A DNA stretch of 64,000 nucleotides, taken from positions 72,462,200 to 72,526,199 of the forward strand of contig CM061065.1 in NCBI GenBank assembly GCA_030762895.1. The letters run 5' to 3'. Origin of the DNA: Sophora flavescens (taxonomy: Eukaryota; Streptophyta; Magnoliopsida; Fabales; Fabaceae). Under the pieces are notes generated by a model that searched no databases, was not told the origin of the DNA, and saw only the letters and a list, made by a program, of their open reading frames with translations. Below, in pieces: positions 11,790-22,656 of the stretch (position 1 is its first letter; each line of letters begins with the position of its first letter). The position numbers and the translations under genes were made by a program.

Positions 11790-12175
11790 GCCCCGCGAGT
11801 GTATTCTCGCCTCGCGAGACTGAAGGTCAACAAAGCAGCAAAAGTCAACATTTCTGTCTCGCCACGCGAGACTCTTCTCGCCCCGCGAATCATGAAGACC
11901 TGCAAAACAGAGACCATCACGGTCAAGTCGTGATGAAGACCACGCCCGTGAACAGTTTGAGGTTTGAAGACTCGCCCCGCGAGAGACATCTCACCTCGCG
12001 AGTGAATGAAGACTTGGAAGTCAGAGGCCATCACGGCCCAGCCGTGATGAAGGTCACAGCCTGAAATTGAAGACTCGCCCATGAACACACTTTCGCCTCG
12101 CGAGAGTTCAAATTGAAAGCGCGCCAATTTTAATTTTCGCCTCGCGAAAGGATGCTCGCCTCGCGAGCGAGCGCA
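11790..12175 (+). repeat. GC-rich paired TCGCCYCGCGAG modules in solo LTR U3
   Basis: Repeated motifs of the type CTCGCCCCGCGAG and CTCGCCTCGCGAG occur in pairs about 15-25 bp apart (for example 11789/11806, 11860/11878, 11971/11989, 12072/12093, 12138/12151). Between them lie CATCACGGYC and CCGTGATGAAG half-sites. The cluster ends just upstream of the TATA-like TATTTAAA at 12188. Equivalent modules sit upstream of the TATA box in the array LTRs at 46431-46742 and its copies. Confidence 0.8.
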
Positions 12176-12187
12176 GATCAGGAATCC

Positions 12188-12195
12188 TATTTAAA
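12188..12195 (+). promoter_or_regulatory. TATA-like box of solo LTR
   Basis: TATTTAAA lies directly downstream of the GC-rich module cluster, in the same arrangement as TATATAAG in the related array LTRs. It is plausible as the promoter core; there is no direct evidence of use. Confidence 0.45.
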
Positions 12196-13228
12196 GGCTT
12201 TTGCAGATCAGATTTAGGGGAGAATCCGGATACAACTTTAGGGATCCAGTTTTCCACTTAGGTTAGGGCAGTAGTTACGAATCCTTATTTCTCCTTGGAG
12301 CTGCGTCTCCTTTTCTGGTTTCTTTTTATTTTACGATGGTGATTACGTCCGATCGCTTGTCTATGAGCATGAGGAACTAATCCCCGTCGTCCGAGGGAAC
12401 GATGAAGCCACCCATGGCGATGTAAATCCAATATGATGTATGTTTTTCTCCTTTAATTCAATTCTTGTTTTCTAATTCTGATTTGATTGTGTTAATCATA
12501 TGTGTTGCGTGATTGACTTGTTAACGTGATGAGGCTTAGTCAGCGATTCGCGTTTAGAACTTGAATTAGGATCATCGATCGAATATTGCACGAGAGTGAG
12601 TAGGAGATCGGTGCAACCTTATAGGGAACAAGAATTAACAGAATTCGAGATTAGGATTATGAGACCTAGTAAGTAATTAATCCAATCGTCGAATACGTCC
12701 TAATGAGCACGAGAGTGGATTTAGGAGAATTTAGGGGTCCCGGTTGACATTGTAATTGAACCTAGGGAGGAATTCATCATCACTTGGGTGTACATATTGG
12801 GTAGGTGGATTTGTGACCTTGGACATTTTAGTTTTCTGATTTTTAGTTAATTAGTTTATTTAGACTTGTTAATTGAATTTTGATATTATTCTCTCTCTCA
12901 ACCACCTTCTTCCGTAACTTGACCGAACGTATCCGATTTCCCGCGGATTAGTCGAATTGGTAGCCCAATCCTTGAGTTCGACCTCGGTAATTACTTACCG
13001 TGTATTTTTATTACTTGCGACGACCCGGTACACTTGCCGGAGTCACAACAGTAGACTCTATGAACATTCTCATCTTACTCCTCCAGTACTTATAGTCTTT
13101 TCCACTAAACATAGGTGGTTTGCTGAGATATGTACTCTGATTACACATACTGTTGCTTGAGGCTGCTTCACTTGCCATTCTTTAGAATCTTTTCCTCTAC
13201 ACTGTGAGGTGCTCAACCCAGAGGCTAA

Positions 13229-13240
13229 GCTCTGCTACCA
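13229..13240 (-). other. Primer-binding site of element A
   Basis: Minus-strand TGGTAGCAGAGC lies two bases inside the 5' LTR end. It resembles TGGTATCAGAGC, the complement of the initiator methionine tRNA 3' end used by most plant copia elements, with one change. Confidence 0.8.
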
Positions 13241-13242
13241 AC

Positions 13243-13923
13243 TGAAATGGTACAAAACAACACTAGAAGGGGGTTGAATAGTGTTTTTGAAAATCAGAGT
13301 TTAAGAACCACTAAACAAAATCAGTGAATGAAAGTGGCGCTTAGGACATATGCCTTTTACAACACACTGATTATCAACTATATAACACCCGAGTTAGTTA
13401 CTTAAAACAATTAAAAAAACTGAATAATAAAGTAAAAGATAGGGAGAGAGTATACTCAGATTTATCCTGGTTCACCACAAACCTTGGCCTACATCCAGTC
13501 CTTGGCTTAACCAAGTTTTAACACTATAACTGATCAAGGTTACAGACGAGTATTATTTGCACACCTAGCCTCTCCAGGCTCAAACACAAGTATTGTTTGT
13601 ACACCTAGCCTCTTCAGGCTAAACAAGTATTCTTGAAACAAGCCTCTTCAGGCTCAGAGTTTTAAGAGAGTTTTGAAGCACAGCTTCAAAGTTACAAAGC
13701 AATTCTACCAATACTCAAACATTGCAGAGAGTGGATATGAACTTGGAACTTGGTGAGTTGCAGATGAGTTCTTCTTTAAATGATATTCGGAGTGGGAAGA
13801 AGATATGTGAGTGATGAGAGCTTTCAGATATCAATATAATAAGATGTTCTTTGAGTAATATAGCATTTCAGTTGATGAGAAATTTCCCTGGTTGCTTATC
13901 ACTGTATCACATCACTAGTTTTT
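13243..13923 (-). repeat. 5' LTR of element A, first segment
   Basis: It starts (plus view) TGAAATGGTACAAAACAAC, the terminal sequence of this LTR family, and aligns with 4963-5690. Element D splits it near 13918-13923, where the sister LTR (5690) continues uninterrupted. The LTR goes on at 23651-23824 and 29559-30389. Confidence 0.85.
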
Positions 13924-14416
13924 TGTAGACGATGATGAGATTCAAGTCTCAAGTATGCTTCCATGAAGAATATCTCCAACCATGTTCAAGAATGAAGATA
14001 TGAATGTAAGGAGTGTGGTATCTCTTGTACAAACATTGTCATAGTGAATTTCTCCAAGAGGATTCTTGGGGACTGGACGTAGGCCACTCAGGTTGTGGGC
14101 TGAACCAGTAAAATTCTTGTGTCACTTTCTCTATCCCTACTCTCTTTACTTTCTTGCAATCTTTATTATCGTATGCATGATTCTTTATGTTCTATGCTTA
14201 TGATACTATTTCTTAGCTTATACAATTGAATATCTTTTTTTTTAAAATGCATTCTTGAATTGGTATTGCAATTTTTTATTGCTTAAGCTTCAAGGAAAGT
14301 TTACTATCTTGCTACTCCATTTGAAAAAGTGAACTTAAACATTGCTTTTCGAAAAGTTTTTAAAAGGTCAATTCACCCCCCTCCCTCTTGACTAAGAACC
14401 GTTTCCACATCCAACA
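13924..14416 (+). repeat. 5' LTR of element D, internally deleted
   Basis: Only 493 bp against about 1570 bp for the 3' LTR after removing the hAT element. The 5' LTR jumps at about 14010 from GAAGATATGAATG directly to TAAGGAGTGTGG; the 3' LTR holds about 1.08 kb between the matching points (21682-23213). The lost part includes the only good TATA-like sequence, so this copy probably has no promoter of its own. Confidence 0.85.
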
Positions 14417-14435
14417 ATTTCTATCTAGAGCGGGT
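14417..14435 (+). other. Primer-binding site region of element D
   Basis: ATTTCTATCTAGAGCGGGT follows the 5' LTR directly. It resembles the initiator-tRNA primer site (TATCAGAGC) with an inserted or changed base, as expected in an old copy. Confidence 0.5.
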
Positions 14436-14473
14436 TCTTGAATAAGGTTAATCGCCTTTCAAGTCTCGTGGAA

Positions 14474-15592
14474 ATGGCTTCTCAATCAAATGGGACAAGT
14501 GATCATGTTTCTATTTCTAAACCCCCTATTTTCAATGGTGAAGGTTATCCTTATTGGAAACCAAGGATGAAAATTTTCATTGAGGCGATAGATGTTGATA
14601 TATGGGATACAGTTTTGAATGGTCCCTTTTTGCCTAAACATGTTGTTAATGAAGAGGAAAAAGATAAACCTAGATCTTTATGGACCGATGATGATAAGAA
14701 AAAGGTCCAATTAGATAAGAAGGCTAAGAACATCATTACTACGGGAGTTAGTGATGAGTTCTTTAGAATCTCTACTTGCAATTCCGGAAATAAAATGTGG
14801 AATACACTTGAGGTAGCCTATGAGGGCACAAGTGAAGTAAGGAGATCTAGGATGAACACTTTAACCCATGTGTATGAATTATTTAGAATGATGCATGGTG
14901 AATCTATATGTGATATGCAAAAAAGTTTTACATATATTGTTAACCAATTTAGTGCTCTTGGTAAGGTGTTTGATAATGAGGATCTTATTAACAAAGTTCT
15001 AAGATGTGTGAATAGGTCTTGGAAACCCAAGGTGACGGCTATTGCGGAATCAAGGAATCTTTATACGATGTCACTTGCTACACTCTTTGGCAAGCTTCAA
15101 GATCATGAACTTGAGCTATCAAGATTAAATGAGAATGAAGATCAAGAAAAGAGGAAGAAAGCCATACCCTTGGTTGCATCTTCAAGAAAGGAAGACCTAA
15201 GTGATAGTGATGATTCAAGTGAGGAATTTCAAGAGGAGCACATCAACTTGTTAGTGAGTAAGTTTGGAAAGTTTCTCAAGAGAAGAGGCAACTTCAACAA
15301 CAAGAAGTTCACAAAGAAGAAGAGTATGTCTAACCCAACTTGCTATGAATGTGGAATGCCCGGTCACATGAAATATAATTGCCCCAACTACAAGAAGAAG
15401 AATGATAAAGATGAGAAGAAGGGCAAGAAAGACAAGAAGGGTAAGAAAGCATACATAGCATGGGATGAGAATGAGATGTCATCCTCAAGTGATGAAGATA
15501 ATCAAAGTGAAGAGGCCAATCTATGTTTAATGACTTCACATCAAAGTGAAGATGAGGTATCGGATGATGAACTCTCTCTCTTTTACTTCTGA
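14474..15592 (+). pseudogene. gag of element D
   Basis: Start chosen at MASQSNGTSDH (14474) because related gag proteins begin MAS; the open frame extends 12 codons upstream. The N-terminal part (KPPIFNGEGYPYWKPRMK) and the central helix-rich region are UBN2-type copia gag. An acidic/basic linker leads to a CCHC knuckle CYECGMPGHMKYNC near residue 293 of the open frame, then a lysine-rich tail. The frame ends at 15592 in a (CT)n run (15572-15581) that looks like a 2-base slip: the continuation SDELHDVFEELHKESL is found in another frame. Gag would form the capsid; this copy is broken. Confidence 0.85.
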
Positions 15593-16110
15593 TGAGTTGC
15601 ATGATGTTTTTGAAGAATTGCATAAAGAGTCTCTTGACTTAGCCAAACTAGTTGTGAAACAAAAGAATTTGATGACTCAACTTGAAAAAGAATTTTTTTT
15701 TTGAAAAACCAAGTTGAGGATCAAAATCTAGAGATTGAGACTATGCAAAAGACTTGTAAAAATTCTTCAAAACGAAAAGAAAAAGAATGGTGCACCACTT
15801 GTGAAAATTGTAAGAATTTGGAAAGTCAAAACATTGATTTGAAAAATTCACTTGTAAGGTTCAAAAATGGTAGTAACAATCTTAATGTTTTACTTGGTAA
15901 ACAAACTATGAGTTTTGTTAAGGCCGGATTGGGATACAATCCATTTGATGCTAAAGCCTCTAACGAGACTCAATTTGTTCCATCAAGCAAACAAAAGAAC
16001 TCAACTATCAATACGCTATTTTTGTTGAAAGCATGGACACCATATTTCAAAATGTTATATCAAAAGAAAAGGTGTTGAGAATTGTAACTTGATGTGCGTC
16101 CCTAAAGGAA
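15593..16110 (+). pseudogene. gag-to-pol linker of element D, coiled coil
   Basis: After the frameshift the sequence encodes a lysine/glutamate-rich coiled-coil-like stretch with CTTCENCKNLESQN and FVKAGLGYNPF (15701-16078 in one frame). Such a segment joins gag and protease in Sirevirus polyproteins; the similar sequence VEELTNDLARFVNGKNNL in element F supports this. A run of ten T at about 15691 and a stop at 16078 break it. Confidence 0.65.
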
Positions 16111-16186
16111 GTAAACCCAAGACTAACATATAAGAACCAAATTCAAATTGGGTACCTAAGATTTGATCTCTTTTGTATAGGTATGC

Positions 16187-16550
16187 TTGAAGACACTATA
16201 CAAGGAGTGGTACTTGGATAGTGGATGCTCTAAACATATGACCGGAGACATCTCCAAGTTTTCCCATCTATCTCCAAGAAAAAGTGGTCATGTCACATAT
16301 GGAAATAACAACAAGGGTAAAATTCTTAGAGTGGGTAAGGTTGGTAAGAATTCTAACACCACAATTGATAATGTGCTATTAGTTGAATGTCTTAAGCATA
16401 ACTTGTTAAGCATTAGTCAACTGTGATAAGGGCTTTAAAGTTGTTTTTGATGAAAAATGTTGCCTAGTTGAAAGTATGCATGATAAACAAGTTAGGTTTA
16501 TAGGCAAGAGAATCAATAACATATAAATGCTTGATTTAAATGAAATTTCA
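16187..16550 (+). pseudogene. Retroviral-type aspartic protease of element D
   Basis: It contains WYLDSGCSKHMTGD, the plant copia protease motif with the catalytic DSG, and ends with the conserved CLKHNLLSISQL at 16391-16426. A frameshift follows, with the continuation KGFKVVFDEKCCL in the next frame up to the CACTA insertion at 16551. The protease would cut the gag-pol polyprotein. Confidence 0.85.
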
Positions 16551-17903
16551 CACTACAACAGAAATGACTTTAGATAGCGTTTCCGGATGCCTTTTAATAG
16601 CGTTTGTAACCGCTATCTATGCCACCGCTATTAAAACTCGTTAGCAAAGATAGCATTTAGGAAGTGCTATTAAAAGATGACTTTAGATAGTGTTTGTACA
16701 CGGAAACGCTATCTAAAGTCAGACTTTAGATAGAGTTTGTACACGGAAACGCTATCTAAAGTCAGACTTTAGATAGCGTTTCCGTGTACAAACGCTATCT
16801 AAAGTCTGACTTTAGATAGCGTTTATATACAGAAACGCTATCTATTCCCTTTTTTTTTTTTTACATATTTCCCAGTTTCAACATTACCCTTCCCTTTCCC
16901 TCTTCATCAACCTGATCTTCTTCTCCCTCCGACGTGTGGCTGCCTGAAATAGGACGACGATGGTGGCATTCCAGGCGGCTATACCAACCACTAGCTCTTT
17001 TACTCTCTTCCGTCCATCTCCTCTCCAAGCAGATCCGGTGTCCACATAGCTTTGCCATCCACCGCCAACCACCACTAGAGTCCCACCTTCGTCGCCTCAT
17101 CATGGTTCAACCTCTGCTCCGTCCATCTGCAACAAATAACTGGAACCTCGCCTTCGCTGTCGCCATCGAGCCCAGACGCAAGCTGCCCTGATCCACCTGA
17201 ATCCACCATTATTTCTGATGTTCTCCTCTATTCAAGGCATGAAACTTTGATTTCCACACAAAAATTCACCCCCGAAAAAGATATTAATAAAAATAACAGA
17301 GAAAAATAGAATCAATGATGTGTGAGTGAGAGGTTTACCTGATAGATCTGGATCTTGCAGAGGTTTGCTAGGGTTTGGTGTGTGGATCTTGCATAGAGAG
17401 AGAGAGAGAGTTTAGAGAAAAACAAATATTCACAGGGGAAGAAGAACGTTTACCTGCAATGGTGGTTCGCCAGTGTCCTTGAAAATGGTGGTTCATTGAG
17501 TTTCTATCTGTGAAGAGTACGCAGAGTGAAAGAGTACGCAGAGTGAGAATCGAATCACCTAAGATAGCGTTTCCGTGAGGAAACGCTATCTTAGGTTGTT
17601 AGTTAAGATAGCGTTTCCTCAAGGAACCGCTATCTTTTCCTCAGCTTGACTTTTAATAGTGGTTCCTTAAGGAAATGCTATCTTAGGTGGTTAGTTAAGA
17701 TAGCGTTTCCTTAAGGAACCGCTATCTTTTCCTGCAGCTTGACTTTTAATAGCGGTTCCTTAAGGAAACGCTATCTTAGGTGATACCTAAGATAGCGTTT
17801 CCTTAAGGAACCGCTATTAAAAGTCCCAGCATCACTTTTAATAGCATTTCCGCATGGAAATGCTATTAAAGGTGCGTTATTAAAAGTCTAATCTGTTGTA
17901 GTG
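16551..17903 (+). mobile_element. Non-autonomous CACTA transposon in pol of element D
   Basis: It begins CACTACAACAGAAATGACTT and ends AAGTCTAATCTGTTGTAGTG, matching terminal inverted repeats, with the 3-bp duplication TCA on each side (16548-16550 and 17904-17906); removing it restores the pol frame. Both subterminal regions (16570-16850 and 17560-17880) are packed with direct and inverted copies of AGATAGCGTTTCCG and CGGAAACGCTATCT. No transposase is encoded; mobilisation in trans is assumed. The middle (about 16860-17530) is not repeat-like and is GC-richer. Strand is arbitrary. Confidence 0.93.
16860..17530. other. Unique centre of the small CACTA element, possible captured sequence
   Basis: A pyrimidine-rich, GC-richer stretch differs from the AT-rich subterminal repeats. 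It holds overlapping short frames (16934-17191 plus; 16861-17103 minus), none with a recognisable domain. It could be a captured host fragment, as CACTA elements often carry, or old element sequence. Confidence 0.35.
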
Positions 17904-18174
17904 TCATCTTCCATACAATGCTTGATTAGTAAAGACGATGATGCATGGCTATGGCATAGAAGAATTGCACACATTCACATGGATCACCTTAACAAACTTA
18001 TCTCTAAGGATTTAGTGATTGGTTTGCCTAAGATAAAATTTAATAAATAAGGTTTATGTGATGCATGCCAAAAGGGTAAACAAACTATGAGTTAGTTTAA
18101 AACCCAAGAATGTTGTTTCTACTTCTAGACCTTTACAATTGCTTCATATGGATTTATTTGTTCCTTAAAGGACA
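17904..18174 (+). pseudogene. Integrase zinc-binding (pre-integrase) domain of element D
   Basis: The frame resumes after the CACTA insertion with WLWHRRIAHIHMDHLNKL and then LCDACQKGKQ, the HHCC zinc-binding domain that precedes the copia integrase core. Stops at about 18048, 18094 and 18165 break it. Confidence 0.8.
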
Positions 18175-19101
18175 ATGAGTTTTGGTGGAAACTATTATGC
18201 TTTAGTGATTGTTGATGATTTCTTGAGATTTACATGGACAATTTTTTTAGTTCATAAAAGTGATGCATTCCATGCTTTCAAGAAACTTGCTAAAGTGATT
18301 CAAAATGAAAAATATTTGAAAATAGCATGCATTAGAAGTGATCATGGTGGGGAATTTGAAAACCATGAATTTGAATGTTTTTGAGAAAAACATGAAATTG
18401 AACATAACTTTTCGGCTCCAAGGACCCCTCAACAAAATGGAGTTGTTGAGAGGATGAATAGGTCCTTAGAGGAGTTGGCAAGAACCGTGTTAAATGAATC
18501 TAGTCTACCTACGTATTTTTGGGTGGATGCGGTTAACACCGCTTGCTATGTGTCTAATAGAGTGCTTATTAGACCTATCTTGTTGAAAACTCCTTATGAA
18601 TTGTATAAAGGTAGAAAGCCAAATATATCGCATTTACATGTCTTTGGATACAAATGCTATGTTTTGAATAATGGAAAAGACAATCTTGGTAAGTTTGATG
18701 ATAAAGCGGATCAAGCAATCTTTCTTGGTTATTCATCATCAAGTAAAGCATATAGAGTTTTAAATAAAAGAACCAAGACTATAGAAGAATCTATTCATGT
18801 ATCATTTGATGAGACTAACCCCCAAGAAATTGGGAAAGTGCATAATGATGATATTGTAGATACAAGAATGGATTCTCAAGAAGAGCAAGCAAAGGACAAT
18901 GAACAAGAATCAAGATTGGAGCCTCAAGATCAACAACAAAGAGATGAGGAACTTCCTAAGGAGTGGAGAATGACTAAATACCATCCAATTGATAAGGTGA
19001 TAGGTGACATCACCAAAGGGGTAACTACTCGTTCTTCTCTTAGGAATGTATGTCATTTTATGTCTTTTGTTTCTCAAGTTGAACCTAAGACAATTGATTA
19101 G
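18175..19101 (+). pseudogene. Integrase core and C-terminal region of element D
   Basis: LVIVDDFLRFTW carries the first catalytic Asp, IRSDHGGEFEN the second, and PQQNGVVERMNRSLEE the Glu region, so all DDE positions are visible. GYKCYVLNNGKDNLGKFDDKA and IFLGYSSSSKAYRV are the conserved copia segment after the core. A stop codon at 18382-18384 falls between the second Asp and the Glu; an acidic, low-complexity linker with a stop at about 19101 follows before reverse transcriptase. The enzyme would insert cDNA; this copy is broken. Confidence 0.9.
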
Positions 19102-20071
19102 GATATTATAGGTGAACATTGGGTAATTGCTATGCAAGATGAGTTAAATCAATTTACAAGAAATGATGTATGGGAACTTGTACCTAAACCTAGTAATAAA
19201 CAAGTAATTGGAACTAAATGGGTTTTTAGGAACAAGTTAGATGAGAATGGTATACTTGTTAGAAACAAAGCTAGATTAGTAGCCAAAGGTTATAATCAAG
19301 AAGAAGGCATAGACTATGAGGAAACTTATGCACCCGTTGCTAGGTTAGAAGCTATTAGATTGCTTCTTGCTTTTGCATGTCTTATGGATTTTAAGCTCTA
19401 TCAAATTGATGTCAAAAGTGCTTTTCTTAATGGTTTAATTCATGAAGTTTATGTAGATCAACCACACAGCTTTGAAAACTTTGAAAAACCAAATTTTTGT
19501 TTTTAAACTTAAAATGTCTCTCTATGGTTTGAAACAAGCTCCAAGAGCTTGGTATAAGAGACTTAGTAAATTTCTTTTGAAAAAAGATTTTCAAAGAGGG
19601 AAGGTTGACACTACTCTTTTCATTAAAAATAAAAGGCATGATATTTTGATTGTACAAGTATATGTTGATGACATTATTTTTGGAACCACTAATGAATCTA
19701 TGTGCAAGGAATTCTTTAAGGAAATGCAAGGTGAATTCGAGATGTCTATGATGGGTGAACTCATTTTCTTCTTGGGGCTAAAAATCAAACAAGTGCCTAG
19801 TGGAACTTTCATCAACCAAGCCAAGTATTGCAAAGAACTACTCAAAAGATTTGGCATGGACAAGGCAAAAGAGACTTCCACACCTATGGGCACATCCTCC
19901 TATCTTGACAAAGATGAACAAGGTAATCTGGTAGACGTAACTAAGTATAGAGGTATAATTGGCTCTCTACTTCATCTTACCGCTACTAGACCGGATATTA
20001 TGTGTAGCGTATGCATGTGTGCCCGTTATCAGTCATGTCCTAAAGAATCTCACCTAACCGCCATAAAATGA
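19102..20071 (+). pseudogene. Reverse transcriptase of element D
   Basis: It contains NDVWELVPKP, TKWVFRNKLDENG, RLVAKGYNQEEGIDYEETYA, SAFLNG, MSLYGLKQAPRAWY and the catalytic YVDDIIFG (about 19661): the full copia RT series. It is split into two frames at about 19490 by an indel in a short T run, and ends with a TGA at 20069-20071 that replaces one codon before the RNase H part. Confidence 0.92.
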
Positions 20072-20614
20072 ATAATGAAATATTTGTTAGGTACAACTAA
20101 TGTAGGACTTTGGTATCCTAAAGGATCTAGTTGTAGTCTAGTTGGATATTCGGATTCGGATTTTACCGGATGCAAACTTTATAGGAATAGTACTAGTGGC
20201 ACAAGTCATATTTTTGGTAATTACTTAATTTCATGGTTTAGTAAAAAGCAAGTTAGTGTTGATTTATCAACCATCGAAGCTGAATACGTTGCGGCCGGTA
20301 GTTGTTGTGCCCAAATTCTTTGGATGAAACAACAATTGTTAGACTATGGAGTAGAATTGGACCAAGTTCCAATTAGATGTGATAATACATCTGCCATCAA
20401 TCTATCCAAGAATCCTATCCAACACTCTAGGACTAAACATATTGAGATAAGGCACCGTTTCTTAAGAGATCGTGTTCAAAAATGAGATATTGTTCTAGAC
20501 TTTGTATAATCAAATAAACAATTAGCTGATATCTTTACCAAACCTTTGCCTAGAGAAAAATTCTTTTATATAAGAAGAGAACTAGGGATCATAGATGAAA
20601 CATGTATTGATTGA
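20072..20614 (+). pseudogene. RNase H and C-terminus of element D pol
   Basis: GYSDSDFTGC, STIEAEYVAAG, RCDNTSAINLSKNP and KHIEIRHRFLRD are the conserved copia RNase H motifs with the acidic catalytic residues (D, E, D) present. After one stop at 20485 the conserved C-terminal LADIFTKPLPREKF follows at about 20521-20562, and the frame ends at TGA 20612-20614. RNase H would degrade the RNA strand during cDNA synthesis. Confidence 0.92.
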
Positions 20615-21601
20615 TCTTATATGCTATGATTGTTTGGATGCATGTTTATTTGATTTATATCTTGTATATATTGATCTTTAATCTTATAAGAATGTGATTT
20701 GATCTATGGATGAGCAATGTGTATGAATATATGTGAAATCTATGTGAATTTTGCTCTCTGTCCAGGTAGTATTCGAATACCATGCAAAATTTCTCTGTTT
20801 TCTATGTAGTATTCGAATACCACATGGTGTATTCAAATACCAACAAAAATTTTGGTCCTAATGTTGAGATTTCAATTCTCAGATGTTACATTTCCAGTTT
20901 ATTGATGAAGAGGATTGTGATAATGATGATATTTGATTTCTTTAGTTCCTCTTCTAAATGCTTTAATGTTTGATTATGCTGGATGAGCAATATATATGCA
21001 GAGAAATATAGAGGTAATTTGATGATAATGATGAGAAATGAGTTTCTAGATTAAAAGGTCATTGATCCAATTTGCATAAAATGCAATTGATATTTTTCTC
21101 TGATACCACTATGGATTTGTGTGATGATACTATTTGACCCCTGTTTTCTATATTCTTGGCTGACTGTATTAGTATACCTCTGTTGGTATACGAACTTGAC
21201 TCTGATACACTAGACTTTATTTTTTTATCACACCTATGTTATTATGGATGTTAGTATGCATGCTTTGAACTTACTTGATATATTTTATTTATGCATGTAT
21301 GACATCTATTACATATATATTTGTGAATATCGTGTCTTTTCTCTCCACATATTATATGCCTTTTGATAATGCCAAAGGGGGAGAAAAGGTGTGCTTTTGT
21401 GTTTATTTTGCAGAACTCTCTAAATCTACTCAGAAGGAGTGTTCACATATTCAGGGGGAGTTCAGCAAAAATCATGATACACCTTATTCACAAGTTATCA
21501 AAACCTTATGATACAAAAGTAAAGAAAGATTCAAGTTTCATCAAACGATCAAAGAGTTGTCTTCATATCAAAAGTGTTGTCATCATCAAAAAGGGGGAGA
21601 T
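20615..21601 (+). other. 3' non-coding region of element D with palindromes and polypurine tracts
   Basis: No gene. It contains the palindrome GTATTCGAATAC at 20768 and 20809 and a one-base variant at 20829, and the Sirevirus-type signature GATAATGCCAAAGGGGGAG at 21366. Several purine tracts follow (about 21374, 21452 and the terminal AAAAAGGGGGAGAT at 21588-21601, next to the 3' LTR). The last is the expected plus-strand primer. No envelope-like ORF is present, unlike elements A and F. Confidence 0.75.
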
Positions 21602-21703
21602 TGTAGATGATGATGAGATTCAAGTCTCAAGTATACTTCCGTGAAGAATATCTCCACCCATGTTCAAGAATGAAGATATGAAATGTGTTTTGATGATGAT
21701 CAT

Positions 21704-22182
21704 TAGGGGTGGCAAAATGATCCATCAATCCATCATCCATCAAATCCATCCATGAGAAAATCCATCCAATCCATCCATCTACAAAAAAGAAGAAAAAACG
21801 GATTAGATTGGATTGGATTGTTTTTTAATGGATGGTTAATCATCCATCCATCTTTTCTTGAGATCCATTGGACCAACAAAAAAAATGTAATGGATCATTT
21901 TTTATCCATTCCAAAATGATATATTTTTTTAATTTTCAGTTTTCACAAAAAAAACTGAAATCATATCATCTACAAACTTTTTTTAAAATTATTAAAAATT
22001 AAATAACTCTCTCTCTCTCTCCCTCCCTCTCTCCCCTCAAGTTATGATCCTTCCGAATCTTCAAAATCAAAAGCATGTTGTGATCACTGCGCTTGCAATG
22101 ATGTAAGAATATAGGCTCTGCTTCTTTCTTTCAATCGCAATTAGGCTTGGGGTAACGTAGCTCATCACACTTGCCACCCTTA
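21704..22182. mobile_element. hAT-type miniature transposon
   Basis: A 479-bp element with terminal inverted repeats TAGGGGTGGCAA and TTGCCACCCTTA (one change) and a perfect 8-bp duplication ATGATCAT (21696-21703 and 22183-22190). The GGGGTGGCAA terminus and 8-bp duplication are diagnostic of hAT. The left part has many CCATC repeats (21722-21860) and a (CT)n tract lies near 22008-22035. No transposase. Confidence 0.92.
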
Positions 22183-22656
22183 ATGATCATGTTGATTGAA
22201 AATGTTGTAATCGTTTTGATGTTTAATGTTTGCTTTTCTAGGGTTTTGATGTAAGTCATAAGTAACTTAGTTTGATTAGATGACTTAACAAACTTAAGAA
22301 GATAATAATGCTAAACCTAAAAATAGAAATCAACTAGAGCTAAATCAAATGCAAAATGTTGGAAAATGTTTTTAAGGTATAAGTAATCACATACATAGTT
22401 GTATATTGGTATACTTTAAGGAAAACTCGAAATTCCTTCAAGAGTATTCAAATACCAACTCAGGTATGCCATTACATTTGTATTTTGGCAAATTTTGAAG
22501 GGAGTATTCGAATACCCCTATTAGTATTCGAATACTAAACATTCTATTAAGTTTGTTGGGTTCTGTTACAGGGAGTATTCAAATACCCTGTATGAGTATT
22601 AGAATACTCACCCTAAAATTCCGCAAAACTTCAATTTTTCAGCTCCAATTGAAGTC

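Larger units (their letters stand above)
11520..13050 (+). mobile_element. Solo LTR (1.53 kb) of an Athila-like element, in gag of A
   Basis: It starts TGATAAGCCTCTGG, ends GCCGGAGTCACAACA, and is flanked by a perfect 5-bp duplication GTAGA (11515-11519 and 13051-13055). Its first part aligns with the minus strand of the LTRs at 45673-63794 (TGATGAGCCTCTG start, GTGCTAATTTAT region), so it belongs to a related but distinct family. The end contains CTTGCGACGACCCGGTACACTTGCCGG, a terminal block common in plant gypsy LTRs. No internal domain or second LTR is present. The long minus-strand frame at 11720-12127 is an artefact of its GC-rich modules. Confidence 0.92.
10500..13178 (-). pseudogene. 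gag of element A, split by a solo LTR
   Basis: The start codon is at 13176-13178 on the minus strand (MASEAASS-type start, matching F at 35013). The N-terminal half (13178-13051) encodes a UBN2-type copia gag start. It is then cut by the LTR at 11520-13050 and resumes at 11519 with TKDIWIRLEELYNEDVV. An acidic linker (DDEDEEVSGATRKVRRF), a second segment beginning MPPLKKLITWEDLD, a coiled-coil-like stretch and finally a CCHC zinc knuckle CTFCGKSGHITSKC near 10540-10500 follow. Gag would form the virus-like particle and bind RNA through the knuckle. Stops and frameshifts make this copy inactive. Confidence 0.85.

Noticed and set aside
11720..12127. 135-residue minus-strand reading frame in the GC-rich part of the solo LTR
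   Set aside because: It is built from repeated TCGCGAG modules, lies inside an LTR with defined ends, and has no domain. The short frames at 50573-50807, 54808-55089, 58968-59298 and 63229-63510 are the same artefact.
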